NCBI GenBank assembly: GCA_010093685.1
Contig: MU006229.1
Location: 1,085,271 to 1,149,270, forward strand
Reading direction: 5' to 3'
Source: Ophiobolus disseminans
Taxonomy: Eukaryota > Ascomycota > Dothideomycetes > Pleosporales > Phaeosphaeriaceae
DNA: 64,000 nucleotides
The notes beneath the pieces are model-generated. The model saw nothing but the letters and a program-made list of their open reading frames with translations. It searched no databases and was not told the DNA's origin. Each line of letters opens with the position of its first letter. Position 1 is the stretch's first letter. Position numbers and translations under genes: made by a program. Below are positions 10,117 through 21,780 of this stretch, piece after piece.

Positions 10117-13100
10117 TCACAGCGCCCTCAACTCCAACGGCCGCCCACCCTCTACCGCCTCAGCTTGTTTGCGAACCGCAGCCCAATCCTGCGTCTCATG
10201 TTCGACTCTCGTAGACTCGGAACCAGTGTCCGCAGACGGGCGCCTGTTGTCGTCGTTGCTCTCCACGGCGAGGAAGTCTGGTCGATTGGAGGCAGATGAG
10301 TCAGGGGTTTCATTGACATGCTCCCCGGACGGGCTCTTCATGCCATCAGCGAGATGCACGTTTCCGACCATCGTATTCTCCTCTTCCTCCTTGATGGAGC
10401 GCGGACGATCAGGCACGTTCGGGCGCTCGAGCGGCTTCATGGCGTTGGTGTGGCTGTGCTCGAGTATGGTGATGGGCGCTGTGCTGCTTCGGTTCAGGCC
10501 GCGGTTGCTGCCGTCGAGTCTCATCTTTGCGCCTTCGCGGTCCATGCTCTTCTTCTCCTTGGTGATTTGCTTCTCAGTCTTCGCGACTGGTATTGTCTTG
10601 GATCGGGATTGCGGCCGGCTGTCTGTGTGCTCCTTGCTCTTGCGGGGCATGCGTTGGCCGTCCTTCTTCTCGCCCAAGCCGAGCAAAGAACCCATGAGGC
10701 CGGACTTGTGCTTCTTCTTCTCCTCGGCAATGGCGGTTTGTAGGGCTTCCCATCGCAGGCCAATATTCTGCTCAATCTTATCCCGCTTTTCAAGTTGCTT
10801 TTCTTCGCCCGCTTCTGCTGCGACATGTGCTTGCGTCTCAAGCGTCTGCAGTTCCTTTTGACCTTGGGCGATGCGGGCGCGACGCAGATAGTTTGTAGGT
10901 TGGTATCGCTTCATGTACTCTGCATCCAGACCCTTCATGAAATACGCGCCCGGGCCGACAAGTGCGGCCAAGTCCTTGAGCACAAACCCGCCTATGCCGA
11001 AGCCTACACCTCGCGCAGCACCCACGAAACCCTTCTGCTTCGCACCACGAATGGGCTGTGTGACGATACCGGTAACACCATCCTTCACGCCGTAGATCAG
11101 TTCGTCACGGCCCGCGCGCAGGCCCGAATGAAAGCCGGTAACTCGTGGAGGCCGTCGAACAGTCTCATCACCATATAGACGCGGCGCGTTGTGAAAGCCT
11201 TGGGTTAGAGCAAGCGAGAAGTTCATCGGGAAGCGCGCGATAGCCCCGCCGGTCTTTCTGAAGCCCGCGCCCGCATCGTGAGCGAGTTCTTCGGCAAGCT
11301 CTTCTTCGGGTTCCTCAATCTTCGAGAGTGAGGATATTCCTCGACTTGCTGTGGGACGACCTTTCTTCTCTTCCTTGCTACTCGTGTCGTTGGTTCCATC
11401 GCCGTTGGCTGTACTCGAGTTGACCTTGGACAAAGTTTCTTTCTGATGTTGCTTTCTCTTCTGGTGTGCACGCTTCTTTTCCTTTATGCGCTCCCGCTTC
11501 TTTATGCTCTTTCCCATCTCCACCGGAACTCCACCAACACCAGTTGCTGCGTCTGTTAGAGTAGTCATGAGGCTACCCCATACACCAGTAATTGGTTCAC
11601 CAGGACCGCCAAAATCGTTCCACTCGTAGTGTCGGACTAGTCGCAGATCACTCCACTTCAGCCTCTTCTTTTCAACGAGGACCTCTGCGGCCAGCGCAGA
11701 GAGCTTGACGTCTGTGTTCTTGATCTTCCATGCTGCAGCCCGGTTATCAAGAAAGTCGCAGCGCAAGCTGCCCTCTCCCCGCAGTGGGAGAGATCGGTGG
11801 AACGAGCGCACTGCATTCAATGCTCCGTCGCCCTCATCTTCGATGCTCTTTGCGATTTTCTTGACGTTCTCCCTGGCTTCCTCAGTGAGACATTGCTTGA
11901 TGCCTTCTGCTAGACGCTCGGCGTTGAGCTTCTTGTAGGGAATGCACTCGTGCGCTCCAGCTTTCGCCTTGCTGACCATAGCGCCCCAGAATGGTTGATC
12001 GCCGAAGAAGGGGACAATCATTGTGGGTTTCGCAGTCTTTAAGCCAATGGCGGTAGTTCCAGCGCCACCATGATGCACCACGGCGGCGCATCGCGGGAAG
12101 AGCCAGTCGTGAGGAGTGTTTTCCAACATGAAGATGTTGTCGGGACAGTCTGCATTCGAGCCGAAGCCACCCCACCCTTTCGACACCAAGGCTCTACATC
12201 CGGCGGATTTGACAGCCTCGAAGATCATCTTGGTGAAGGAATCTGGGTCATCCACGACAATCGAACCGAAGCCAATATACACTGGTGGATCTCCATTGTC
12301 CAAGAACTTCTTCAAGTCGTCCGGTGGCGTGAAGCTCGATGCGAGGTCCAGAAACACGAACCCAGTCACCTCAATCTCTGGACCCCAATCTTTGGGCTTG
12401 GGGATGAGGCTGGGAGACCACATATATGTGTACGGTACCTTTAGGCGGTAAAGCTGACCAGGTGCCCAGAGTGTGCTGACTTCTTCGAGGTAGAGTATCT
12501 TGCTACGGAAGCGGTTGATTAGGTCACCAAGGCCCTGCCATGTCATCATCTCAACGAGTGGGTAAGACATGAAGTTGCCGTAGGTAGCTTCGACGTTGCT
12601 AGCTTTGATGTTTGCGAGAGGGTGAGGGAAGTGGACTGTGGGGGTGTACGGGAACCTGGTCGGTGTTAGTCATGTTTGGTATATTCGACGGCATCAACAT
12701 ACGTGAACATCATGTGTAGTGGGATACCCAGCTTCTCGGCAATATGTGGAGGGGCAAAGCTGGGAGGGTTGGCGATAATAGCGTCGGCGATAAATGGTGC
12801 CTTGTCTCCCACTGTACAATGTTAACACAGGTCATGTAGTTGGCGCGATGCGACTCACTCATTTTGGCGTTGGTCTTGTCTGTCTCGTCGTCGGTTGCGT
12901 TGATGCAGGCTCGCCACATGCCGCCGAACATTTCGTACATTTGAGCCCTGCGACGGCCAATCTCGCCCTCTTTGATGGTGTCGAGATTGGGTATCAGACC
13001 TGGATTCTTTACCATGAAGGCCATGAGCTCCGCAGGGTTGCCTCCAATGGAGAAGAATTCCAACCCACAGTCCTTCTCCACGAAGTCTTTGAAGGCGGGA

Positions 13101-13954
13101 TGTGTTGCCATGCGCACGCGGTGTCCATAGTCATTCTGCAGGATCTTTCCTATCCGGATGAAGGGCTGAATGTCTCCTCGTGAACCAATGATGATGATGA
13201 CGATGTTGAGTTTCACACGTCTTGACGAGTCGTGTTCCATCTCGTCATCCTCAGGCGCAATCTTCCTAGCCTCGATGTCGCGCTTGTCGTAGTCAGTCGA
13301 GCTGATGCCCTCCTCGTTCTTGGTGTGCTTATTCAGGACCGCGCCCAGGGCCTTCGCGAGGTAGCCACTGTCGCCGTCCTTTTCCAACAGACTCAGCTTC
13401 AGACGGCCGTCAGACTTTGATATCCTGCCCTGGCCTCGGAAGTGTTCGTTGGCCATCTTGAACTTGGAGAAGGGCCCGCCATTGCTGCCGCGCCGCTTGC
13501 GTGACTCTTCTCGAGCAAGCGTGTTGTCGTGGCTCAGGCTCTTGTCTGGCAGGCGCTCGTCGTCTGAGGAGTCGGACGAGGACGAGGAGTAAGGGTCGAA
13601 TTCGATCGTCTCGGACTTGTTCCGCTGCGTCGCCTTGTTATCGCCGAGAAACGAGTGCTTTGCTGAGGGCTTTGGCATTTCCGTCGCCCACCTCTGCTGC
13701 GTGGGTCGCGAGGTCGCTGCCCCAGCCTGTGCCTTTGCCTTTTCCGGCTCTTGCCGTGGCTGGTCGGTTTGCGACGCCAGTTCTTGCTGAGACATGCTCG
13801 CGGGAGAGCCGCCATCTGTGGCACTCAGTTTGAGCGTTGGGCCATTCGCAGGGTCTGGGGGAGTGCCGGATATGTTTGGAAAGGTGGGCTCGTGGATGAG
13901 TGTCCCGGTGGGGGTGACACGGTGCTTTTCTTGGCTCGGACTGGGTTGAGCCAT
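10117..13954 (-). CDS. Large sterol 3-beta-glucosyltransferase-type protein (GT28/GT1 fold)
   Basis: Exons on the minus strand: 13954-12859, 12811-12703 and 12655-10117, giving 1247 residues. Intron 1 is 47 nt (GTGAGT...ACAG) and intron 2 is 47 nt (GTATGT...CCAG); both keep frame. After a disordered Ser-rich N-terminus, residues ~245-370 form the acceptor-side GT28 domain (IIGSRGDIQPFIRIGK). Residues ~525-670 form the UDP-sugar domain, with the sterol UGT signature HHGGAGTTAIGLK and PFFGDQPFWG. The family transfers glucose from UDP-glucose to sterols (yeast Atg26/Ugt51). Unlike Atg26 I see no GRAM or PH domain. Instead there is a long C-terminal extension with a Gly-rich block near residues 905-985 (GVKDGVTGIVTQPIRG...) that recalls the C-terminal region of VPS13/ATG2 proteins, then a Lys/Glu-rich helix and a disordered tail. 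The start at 13954 is the first ATG in frame. Confidence 0.85.
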
Positions 13955-14615
13955 GTTGAGCGTGCGGGCCCTTGTTAGTGAGGGTGAAGCAGAAAGTGCG
14001 GGTCTCTTAGGTGTACAAGACGGAGGCAAGATGGTTCACTGCAAGCGCCTCGGCACGCGACTATCAAGGGTCCGCGGCAGGTGCCAGCGCACGTACTTGT
14101 GAAGCCATGGAGGCAAGTTTAGGCAAATCGTCTACTCAATCGGCGACGCGTGAATGGCGCCGGTTTTTTGTAGCGCCGATCGCTGCGATATCCGGCGTCA
14201 CTGGTGCATGCGCCCAGGCACAAGATGGTGCATTTCAGGGCAGGAAGCCATGCCGAAGCGAGTTTAAGCCACCCGCGCTTCCGCAAAGCCTGGTTTAGCC
14301 ACTGCTATGATGTCACCCTTTGCGTTCCTGATTGCGACCCGCATTGGCAACATGGCATTCTGGCTGCGCCAACATGGCAATTTCGCAAACTGCGTCAGCC
14401 ATGCGCACTCGAGGATACGGCCCTTGCGGTGGCGCGGGAATGTGAATGTTGAAACTCGTCAATTCTTTGCATTGTATATTCCGTCCAGTTTCGATGGTCT
14501 AGTAGACTTTTTGACATCGCTCAACCATCACGCGCCACCACTGGCTGCATGATTAGAGGTCGGGCGTGACTTCCGTGCCATCCGCATTCGGCCTCTCTAA
14601 GCGGCCGACCGAGCC
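13955..14615. other. Intergenic spacer
   Basis: 5' flank of the glucosyltransferase gene and 3' flank of the SDR gene. It is GC-rich with many GCGC words near 14030-14200. Short frames have no domain support. No repeat recognised. Confidence 0.5.
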
Positions 14616-15762
14616 CTATCGACCGAGACCCACGCCATACAGCACCGATTTGACCATGTCCTGAGCCCAACCAATCCATCCTCGGCTGGCCTGGACGAGG
14701 TTTAGAAGCTTGATGAGGTTGCGGTTGAACGCTTCCACATCCTCCCAGTCGTCTGCGCACGGCTCGAAGCACGCTGCCTCAATACTTCCAGTTGCTCCAG
14801 GTGTGACTAAATCCCACTCGCCGTTGTCTTTCTGGCGGACGTGCATCTTTGGCCCGACGACTAGCGCTCGACCGAGGATGCGCGAGTCTGCAACGAAGCG
14901 CGTCGCTGCGTCCACCACGTCCTCCACCTTGCCCATTGCTCCTCCCGCAAGCACCATTCGCGCAGTCGGCGTGACGATGGGCGTTTCGATGAAGTAGGGA
15001 CAGAGCAAGTTGACGCGTATCCCGTGCAGCATGCTGGTGGATCGCAGGCTCCTGAACAGCCCCAGCACAGCGTGTTTGGCGGCACAGTATTGAGGCTGGA
15101 TCGCAATCGGTCCCAGCGAAGCCATAGACCCAAGGAGCATGAGATGGCGGTCGCGCACGTGTGTTGCTGGGTCGACGTCGACGCTGCTGGGCGACGATGC
15201 AGGGTTCTTACGCAGCCAGTACTGGGCCAGATTGGTTGTGTAGAGCACTGCGGTGCAATTGACGGCCATGATGTTGAGGTTTGGCGGAGGGGGTTCTGCA
15301 GCATTGAGGTTGCGTGCTTCCATCAGAGCGTCGTCACCTGCTATTCCCGCGTTCGCGACGACGCCTGGAAGTAGTCAGTTCATAAGCGTATGGCTGGGAC
15401 ATAAGCTGCTCACAATCTAGTCCGCCATGTGGGCTCAGCTTGACGGCCTCTTTGAAGAGGCTGACCTGTGACTGCCAGTCGGTCACATCGCAATGCACGA
15501 AATGGACCTGGTTCTTGCCATTGATCTCCTTGTTGATCTCGCGACACAAGGCATCACCCTTGGCCACGTTGATGTCTCCCACAATCACCGTCGCGCCGTG
15601 TAGCGCCCAATGCCGCACAAAGGCCGCCCCAAAGCCGCTTGCTCCGCCGGTTATGAGTATGACCTTGCCGTTGACCCATAAGGCTTCGTATGGGACCGTG
15701 ACGTCGATTGGCGGGGACTGGCGGATGTTTGCAACGCCGCTCATAGGTTTGTATGTGTCCAT
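14616..15762 (-). CDS. Short-chain dehydrogenase/reductase (SDR), NAD(P)-dependent
   Basis: Two exons on the minus strand: 15762-15414 and 15364-14616, giving 365 residues. The 49-nt intron (GTGAGC donor, TTCCAG acceptor) restores the conserved strand VVANAGIAG. The Rossmann motif is TGGASGFG (roughly residues 35-42), the NAG motif follows the splice, and the catalytic Tyr/Lys lie in YCAAK with an upstream Ser in GSMAS. The N-terminus resembles fungal SDRs related to averantin-type and 15-PGDH-like dehydrogenases. The substrate is unknown. The C-terminus extends ~60 residues past the usual SDR core. An alternative upstream start is possible: ATG at 15933, a 20-nt exon, a GTGAGT donor at 15913 and an AAG acceptor at 15815, which would add 24 residues in frame. 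Confidence 0.85.
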
Positions 15763-16140
15763 TGCAGCGATGGGGTAGTTGTGAAGTCGTAGGTGATTTT
15801 GGAGGTTGGAGGCGCTTGCAGGGTGAGGGATGGGTGGAGGAACGAACGGTGAGCCCGCGTCTGAGCTTATGTCGCACACATTGTTGGTGGCAGCAATGCC
15901 TCGGCTCACTCACGCGTTGTTGTCGTCAGACATAAAGGCAAAACACCACCCAAGCCAGATGTACCAGTACCTGAGGATGAATGGGTGAACGCGGGGCAAC
16001 TAGCGCATTCCTGTTCCTGGCGGACCCTGCGTCGTGGTAGCCTTTCGTCCCATGCCACTTCGGACCCCACCCTGCAGCAAACATTTGCTCCACTACTTCA
16101 CTCACACACATTGACCCTGCATAGTCATAGACGCACCACC
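15763..16140. promoter_or_regulatory. Divergent promoter between SDR and SER2
   Basis: This 378-bp spacer lies between start codons on opposite strands. A short SDR 5' exon may fall in it (15914-15933). I looked for a TGACTCA amino-acid-control site upstream of the serine gene and saw none. Confidence 0.45.
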
Positions 16141-17304
16141 ATGTCCACCAAGCCGCCCGCCCTCGACGTGTCCCCCACGCACCTCGTCGCCACGCTCTTC
16201 TACAAGGCCGACTCGCCGCACTTCTTCCCCCACGCCGACCTCTCGCCGCGCAGCCCCAACGACCAATTGCCCTCGGCGTCGCTCGAGGCGCTCAAAGATG
16301 GCGCCGCACCCACCGAGAACCTTGAGGACTACCCGCTCGAGCCGCCGACGCCCGGTCCCAGCGCGCTCGACAACCTGTACGGCAGCTACATCAGCCAGAG
16401 CTGCCTGACCGACTTCTTCGTGACGCTCACAAACATACTGCCCGGCCTGGAGCAGAGCACAATCGCGAGTCGGAAGCTCGAGGCTAGGAAGCTCTGCAGG
16501 GTCGTCGAGATCACCTTTCCGCTGCCAAGCACGTCTCCAATCGCACTCGAGGCGCTGCGGAGAGACGAGGCCATCTCACGCTTCGAGCGCGAATGGAACG
16601 TCGAATGCGTCATCCAGGCCGACACAATACACCGCCGCTACAAGAGGCTAGCCGTCTTCGACATGGACAGCACCCTCATCCAGCAAGAAGTCATCGACGA
16701 GATCGCGTCGCTGATTGGCGTCCAGCAGGAGGTTTCGGCCATCACCGCCGCCGCAATGAACGGCGAGCTCGACTTCGAGGCCAGTCTGCGAGCGCGATGC
16801 AAGCTACTCAATGGCGTACCCAGCACCGTTTTCGAGACATTGCGACGGCGCATCACACTGAACGAGGGCGTCAAGGACTTGATCACGGCGCTGAAGAGAC
16901 TAGGCTTCAAGACGGCAGTTCTGAGCGGCGGCTTCACCCCGTTGACGGGCTGGATGGCCCAACAGCTCGGCCTCGACTACGCCTTTGCCAACCACCTCGT
17001 TGTGTCGCAAGACGGAAAGACGCTGACTGGTGAACTCACGGGCGACATCGTCCATGCGCAGAAGAAGCGCCAACACGTTCTTGATATCGCCGAGAAAGAG
17101 AACATACTGCTCGAACAAGTCATTGCAATCGGCGACGGCGCGAACGACCTGCCCATGATGGGCGTTGCTGGTTTGGGTGTAGCATTCCATGCGAAGCCCA
17201 CCGTGCAGATGCAGGCGCCGGCCAGACTCAATTCAAAGAGCATGTTAGATGTATTGTATCTTTTTGGCATTACCCAGGAAGAGCAGGAAGTACTTCTCCG
17301 GTAG
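16141..17304 (+). CDS. SER2: Phosphoserine phosphatase
   Basis: Intronless frame of 387 residues from the ATG at 16141; the frame is open upstream without a better ATG. It catalyses the last step of serine synthesis, hydrolysing O-phosphoserine to serine in the cytosol. HAD-family motifs are all present. Motif I is FDMDSTLI (around residue 175), with the nucleophile and acid Asp pair. Motif II is the Ser of VLSGGFTP. Motif III is the Lys region before AIGDGANDLPM, and that segment also holds the motif IV Asp residues. The N-terminal ~170 residues are a longer regulatory-type extension, as in other fungal SER2 proteins. Length and motif spacing fit well. Confidence 0.93.
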   Translation: MSTKPPALDVSPTHLVATLFYKADSPHFFPHADLSPRSPNDQLPSASLEALKDGAAPTENLEDYPLEPPTPGPSALDNLYGSYISQSCLTDFFVTLTNILPGLEQSTIASRKLEARKLCRVVEITFPLPSTSPIALEALRRDEAISRFEREWNVECVIQADTIHRRYKRLAVFDMDSTLIQQEVIDEIASLIGVQQEVSAITAAAMNGELDFEASLRARCKLLNGVPSTVFETLRRRITLNEGVKDLITALKRLGFKTAVLSGGFTPLTGWMAQQLGLDYAFANHLVVSQDGKTLTGELTGDIVHAQKKRQHVLDIAEKENILLEQVIAIGDGANDLPMMGVAGLGVAFHAKPTVQMQAPARLNSKSMLDVLYLFGITQEEQEVLLR

Positions 17305-20300
17305 TACAGGGTTCGCAATTCATGTTATATACCCATCGCATTTATAATGCGACTGCTTCCACCATATTCTTACAGTCTTTGCACCTTTTGCTTTTATCCT
17401 CTTCGCGGAACACATATATTGCTTGCTGTTCTGTTTTCGCAGTCCAACAAAGGCATGCTTCATATGCATCGCGGCTTCTGAAGTCTCGCGCCAGTCATTC
17501 AGATTTTGTTAGAGTCGTGGAAGAGCACTTCTCTGCACATCAAACATATTGATGGCTTTTTGTTCTCATCAGCCAGAAAATCAGTCGTTTAAGCACCCAG
17601 GAAAAGGGACAACCATATGTGCGAATGTTTGGGTTTGGTAGTCCAGGGCAAGAGGAAGACAGTGCGTACCATGCAGCATAGATTTCAAGCCTTTGGTGCG
17701 GAACAAGTCATGCCGATGTTCGTCTGCTATTTGAAAATCCCATTTGTTTCGGCTACTCGAGTTTCCCGCTGAAGTCGAAGCAACGATTATATAACAAAAT
17801 TAGTCAGCTTGCGCTCCACGAAGACAGGCAGAACATCGATTAGCGATGTCTTTCTTTTTGGACGTCGCGAAGTCGGCGCAAAGGAAAGCACGACAAAGGA
17901 ACATGAACGTCTTGATGTCTGGATTATGATTGTGCTCGCGCATCCACGCGTCCACCGACAACCACAACATGAAGACCAGTTTGGTTATTTAAAGGGAGAC
18001 GGACAGCGACATGTCTTTGTAACACTTGGTCTTTCGCAGTTTTCATACGGTATCCCAAGGTCGCAGTTGGCTGAATGTTTTCGCTCACTCAAACCCACCC
18101 ATGAACATCCGGTATTGCATGTTCTGTGTCCCGCGCGACGAGGCAGACATACAAACATGTGGTTGTCGCTTTTGTGCGCAGAACAACAAACATGCAACGT
18201 ATCGGATCTTCATTCCGACCAGGAGCTCATCGACAAGTTATCTATCGCTTTCGAAAAGCCGGACCGGCCATAATGCCAATGGCATACCATTTTGAATTAG
18301 AATTCAGGCGTGTTGTGTAAGGAGAAATAAGGTACAAGCGAGAGCGAGGAGGTATTTATACCCCATCGCATCCCATTCGATTGGAAGGAATATATCCATG
18401 TTGATGATCTTCTTTGAGCTCGACAGACTCGCAAAATCATGTTTCGTAGCGTAACTGACTTTGACAGACAGCGCAGACCTCATGCATGACCACCTCTGCT
18501 AATTATTCGCGGAGCTGGAGAAAGGATATGTTGTGTGTAGCTCAGAGTTTTGGAGATTCTGAGAGCAGTAGTGAGACATGGAGCAGCAGTTGAGGGCTTT
18601 GATGGCGTGGTGGGGCGGAGGGGAAGATCATGTACTTGTATTTGATGCGTTTTAGAGGAGAGGACGATCCACATTCGTAGTTTGCGACTCGGTTTGCAAA
18701 GAGGATATGTTGTAGGAGTTGTAAAGAATAAGAGAGGGCGGCGGGATCGAAGCTTTTCATACCTCTTTCCAAAGTCAAGCTCAGGGGAACGAAAAACGCC
18801 ATCATCTTCTCGGTTTCGGTCTTCTGGTGCCTACACTGACTTCCCAGTGCGGCGCCTTTTCCATGTGCTGCCTGACTCAGTTCTTTGTTACGGATCTGGA
18901 GTGCCGGGCATAAGCGGCATGTTGAGCACTTTTACACGCGCAGGACAAATCCCATCTGGCATTGTAGCATAACGAATTTGCGCAAAAATCGAAGTAACGA
19001 TCATTAACTACTGATCTGGACGTTTGGAGAAGTGGACAAATCATTTGCTATTTTCTGCGTTCTCTTGGTGTCCATCGTGTTTGAGCAGTGGCGTCTAGAA
19101 GAGAAGAAACGCGAGCGAGGACAAGATTTACACGTCGTAAAAGCAGAGTCCAACATCTGCTCATGTCTTTGATAGCGTTCTATTTCAGGATCCAGGAATC
19201 GACATGCTGCATTTTTGGTACTGTTTTTGATGCTGCGACTAGAAAAAAGACCATGTATCTAGATGTATACCGATTTCGAGATCTGCAACCTTGGAAGACA
19301 CGATGTTGCAAGTTTTTCGGGAGCAAAGACGGGCGGAGACGAAGGACATGGGTAGGATTTTTTCCTTTGTTGGAGCAAGGCTCCGAACACATCACGTTAG
19401 GAGTAATAGATTTTAGAAGCCAGACTTCGTAGTGTGGTGTAGAAGAAGTAGATGTTCGAGGCTGTGGAGAGGTTTTATACTAGTAACTGAGAGGAGATTT
19501 AGCGAAGATGATTCGGATAACTTCGAAAGGTGGATGCGCGCTCATGTACCAATTTGTCAAATTTTTCAAGGGGCAAGGCGGGCAACGTAGATACTAAATA
19601 GCATCAATCAGATGTGATGTCGTAGGATATCATTTGATCTATCGTGATTCGATGGGAAATCGGCACATGTAAGCGCCCTGCTACATCCAGTCGGACTTGA
19701 CATCGGAGTGTAACGCAGAGCAGAACGCCATCATCTTTTCATCGGCTGACTTTGGAGAAAGAAACCGCTCACATACCAGTGTTTTAACTGGAGTTCGACA
19801 AAGAAGGCGTGGATTGGCTTATGAGGGGTTGAAGTACCCGTCACTCCAAGAAACATCCAAGCCGTGGCAACAAGGACGGCGATTTGGAATCTCGGCAACA
19901 ATGCAGAACCATAACCGGCGGCCGCGAATGTTTTCGCGCATTAAAATTTATTGAGCTCGCAATCCAAATGTTTATACATTTAACACACCGCGTCCTGAAA
20001 CTGCGGAACATCAGATCTCTGACTGTTGAGGTCGGAAGAACTCTGCTCGCCGATGTGTCATAGTGTGACTTGTATGAGAAGCATCGCACATATTTGTGAA
20101 AGTTGTTGGAAGTGCTCTTACTCACAGCTTGCTTGATTTCAGAAGCGAGCGTGACATTAGACTAGCGAAACGGCTTTTTAGAGGACGGCAGGCGCGAAGT
20201 GTGGGACGAGGTGATAAACAGCTTGAGCGAGTCCCATGCTAGTTACCGGCGGCTTAGAGACCACAAACATCAACTATAATTATCCGCTACGGTTCCTAGA

Positions 20301-20852
20301 TACTGAGTCTAAGCAAGATAATAACTAAGAAGCAGTTTACCTTCCACCTATTAGTACTCGCCTAACCTAGTAAGCTGAATATCCACACATCCCTATCATA
20401 CTTTAGTTCTACTACTCAGAGTGTTGCGAAAGTCTTCAGGCAAGAAGAGTACATAGATATGAGGCTGCAAGCCGTGCGATAGTATTGAAAGAAGACCTAC
20501 GACACAAATCTGTGGGCATTCTGCTTCAATAGCGGCACAAAAGCCGTGATACTTTCTAATCTGCGGGCCATTGCTGATGCTGTGTCGCTCGAACTCGATA
20601 TAATAGTATTGGACATCTGCGCGGCTCCATAAGCACAAGGTGCTCTTTCGTGGTCAGACAAGGAGAATAATTCTGAAATGGAAGTGTGGTCAGGGGATTT
20701 AAAGTGAAGTAAAGGGAACGAATCATGAATTAGAATTTAGGAGAAAACTATTGCACCAAGCTCCAAGCACACAACCACCATGTCCTGGTTTCATTAGGGC
20801 CGTGCACCCAACAAACACAACGCCGCATACGCCGCAAGCTCCTTCGCAACCT
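17305..20852. other. 3.5-kb gene-poor stretch
   Basis: This is the longest stretch without a supported gene. Frames reach 154 codons (17809-18273, non-ATG start) but show no domain, and the three frames around 17800-18300 all look equally plausible. An AT-richer patch with many TA words lies at 20270-20420. A minus-strand frame at 20396-20638 reads like a protein fragment but has no partner exon. A decayed mobile element is possible but not shown. Confidence 0.45.
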
Positions 20853-21780
20853 TTACGAGTGGTATCGTGCGTATGCACGCGCACCCATAGGCATGCTCAT
20901 TGCACTCCTTTTGTTGGCCGAGCCACTTTGAATCAGGCTCGAGCAGTCTGCTAGACTCCCAACATCGTTCCCAATGACAGCAAATCGGTTCCACGCATCG
21001 GTAAACTTTGCAGCCCATGCATCCTGGCTGTCACCAAATTTCGACCATGTGCTGGCAGTCTGCAAAGGTTAGCTGTCGTGTGATGCGGCAAAGCTCAATT
21101 GCACGTACTTGTGTATCATTGGACAGCAGCTTGTCGCTCTGCAGGCTGTATGGCGCAGTTCCATCTTTGGTCTCCTTGTAAAAGGTCGTGTCGTACTTGC
21201 TTGGTGTCGAATCGAGGGATTTGCCAGCTTGCGATGGGTCGTCGTTGACCTGGACAGCTACCGAGTGTGTGCCCATGAGTGCTACGACATCGTCCGATGA
21301 AAACCCCTTTGCGCTGAATGCTGCCAGGATCTTGTCAACGGCGTCTCTGCTGCTCGGTACTAAGCCCACTGGTGCAGCGTTCGAGCTGTCCTTCCGCCCA
21401 ACCAGTGCCCGGACTTTCGGTCCAAGAGGGCAAACTGCGATGGCGGTGGCGGCGGCGAACTGAATCATGTCTGCTGCACTGACACTGTACTTGGTAGACC
21501 AGTCCTTCAGCTTGGTACATATTCCTGAAAGGCCAGCGTTCTCCGGGCGGCTGCACTCATCGGTCAAGACAAGGCTACCATCGCAGCCATTGTTGATGCA
21601 GTCATGGAATGGTGCGCGGATGGCGCCGTGAGCATCCCTCCCACATCCGGCGAATGCCCCTTGCAGTTCTTTAGAGACGTCGGTCCAGACCGATGGGCAA
21701 CTATTGGATTGACGAGGCCATACGTTGAAGGCAGATGTTGATGCAATTAGAGTAAGAAGAGTAAAGGTATACGAAAGCAT
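20853..21780 (-). CDS. Secreted class II haem peroxidase (lignin-peroxidase superfamily)
   Basis: Two exons on the minus strand: 21780-21109 and 21059-20853, giving 292 residues. The 49-nt intron has GTACGT and TTGCAG ends with a GCTAAC branch site and is phase 0. A signal peptide (MLSYTFTLLTLIASTSA) precedes the mature protein. The distal haem site is RAPFHDC (Arg55, His59) and the proximal ligand is His172 in MGTHSVA. Further family signals are DGSLVLTDE, DMIQFAAATAI and LDSTP. After the splice, the text TASTWSKFGDSQ...FAVIGND matches the C-terminal helix region of class II enzymes. Such enzymes use hydrogen peroxide to oxidise phenolics, Mn2+ or lignin. I cannot confirm the Mn site or the surface Trp, so a generic ascomycete peroxidase is the safe call. 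At 292 residues it is shorter than white-rot ligninases. Confidence 0.88.

Noticed and set aside
10022..10861. 279-codon frame antisense to the glucosyltransferase
   Set aside because: Shadow of the charged, low-complexity C-terminal tail; Ser/Cys-rich translation with no motif.
17809..18273. 154-codon frame in the gene desert
   Set aside because: Begins at TTG; overlapping frames look equally protein-like, and no domain or splice partner could be shown.
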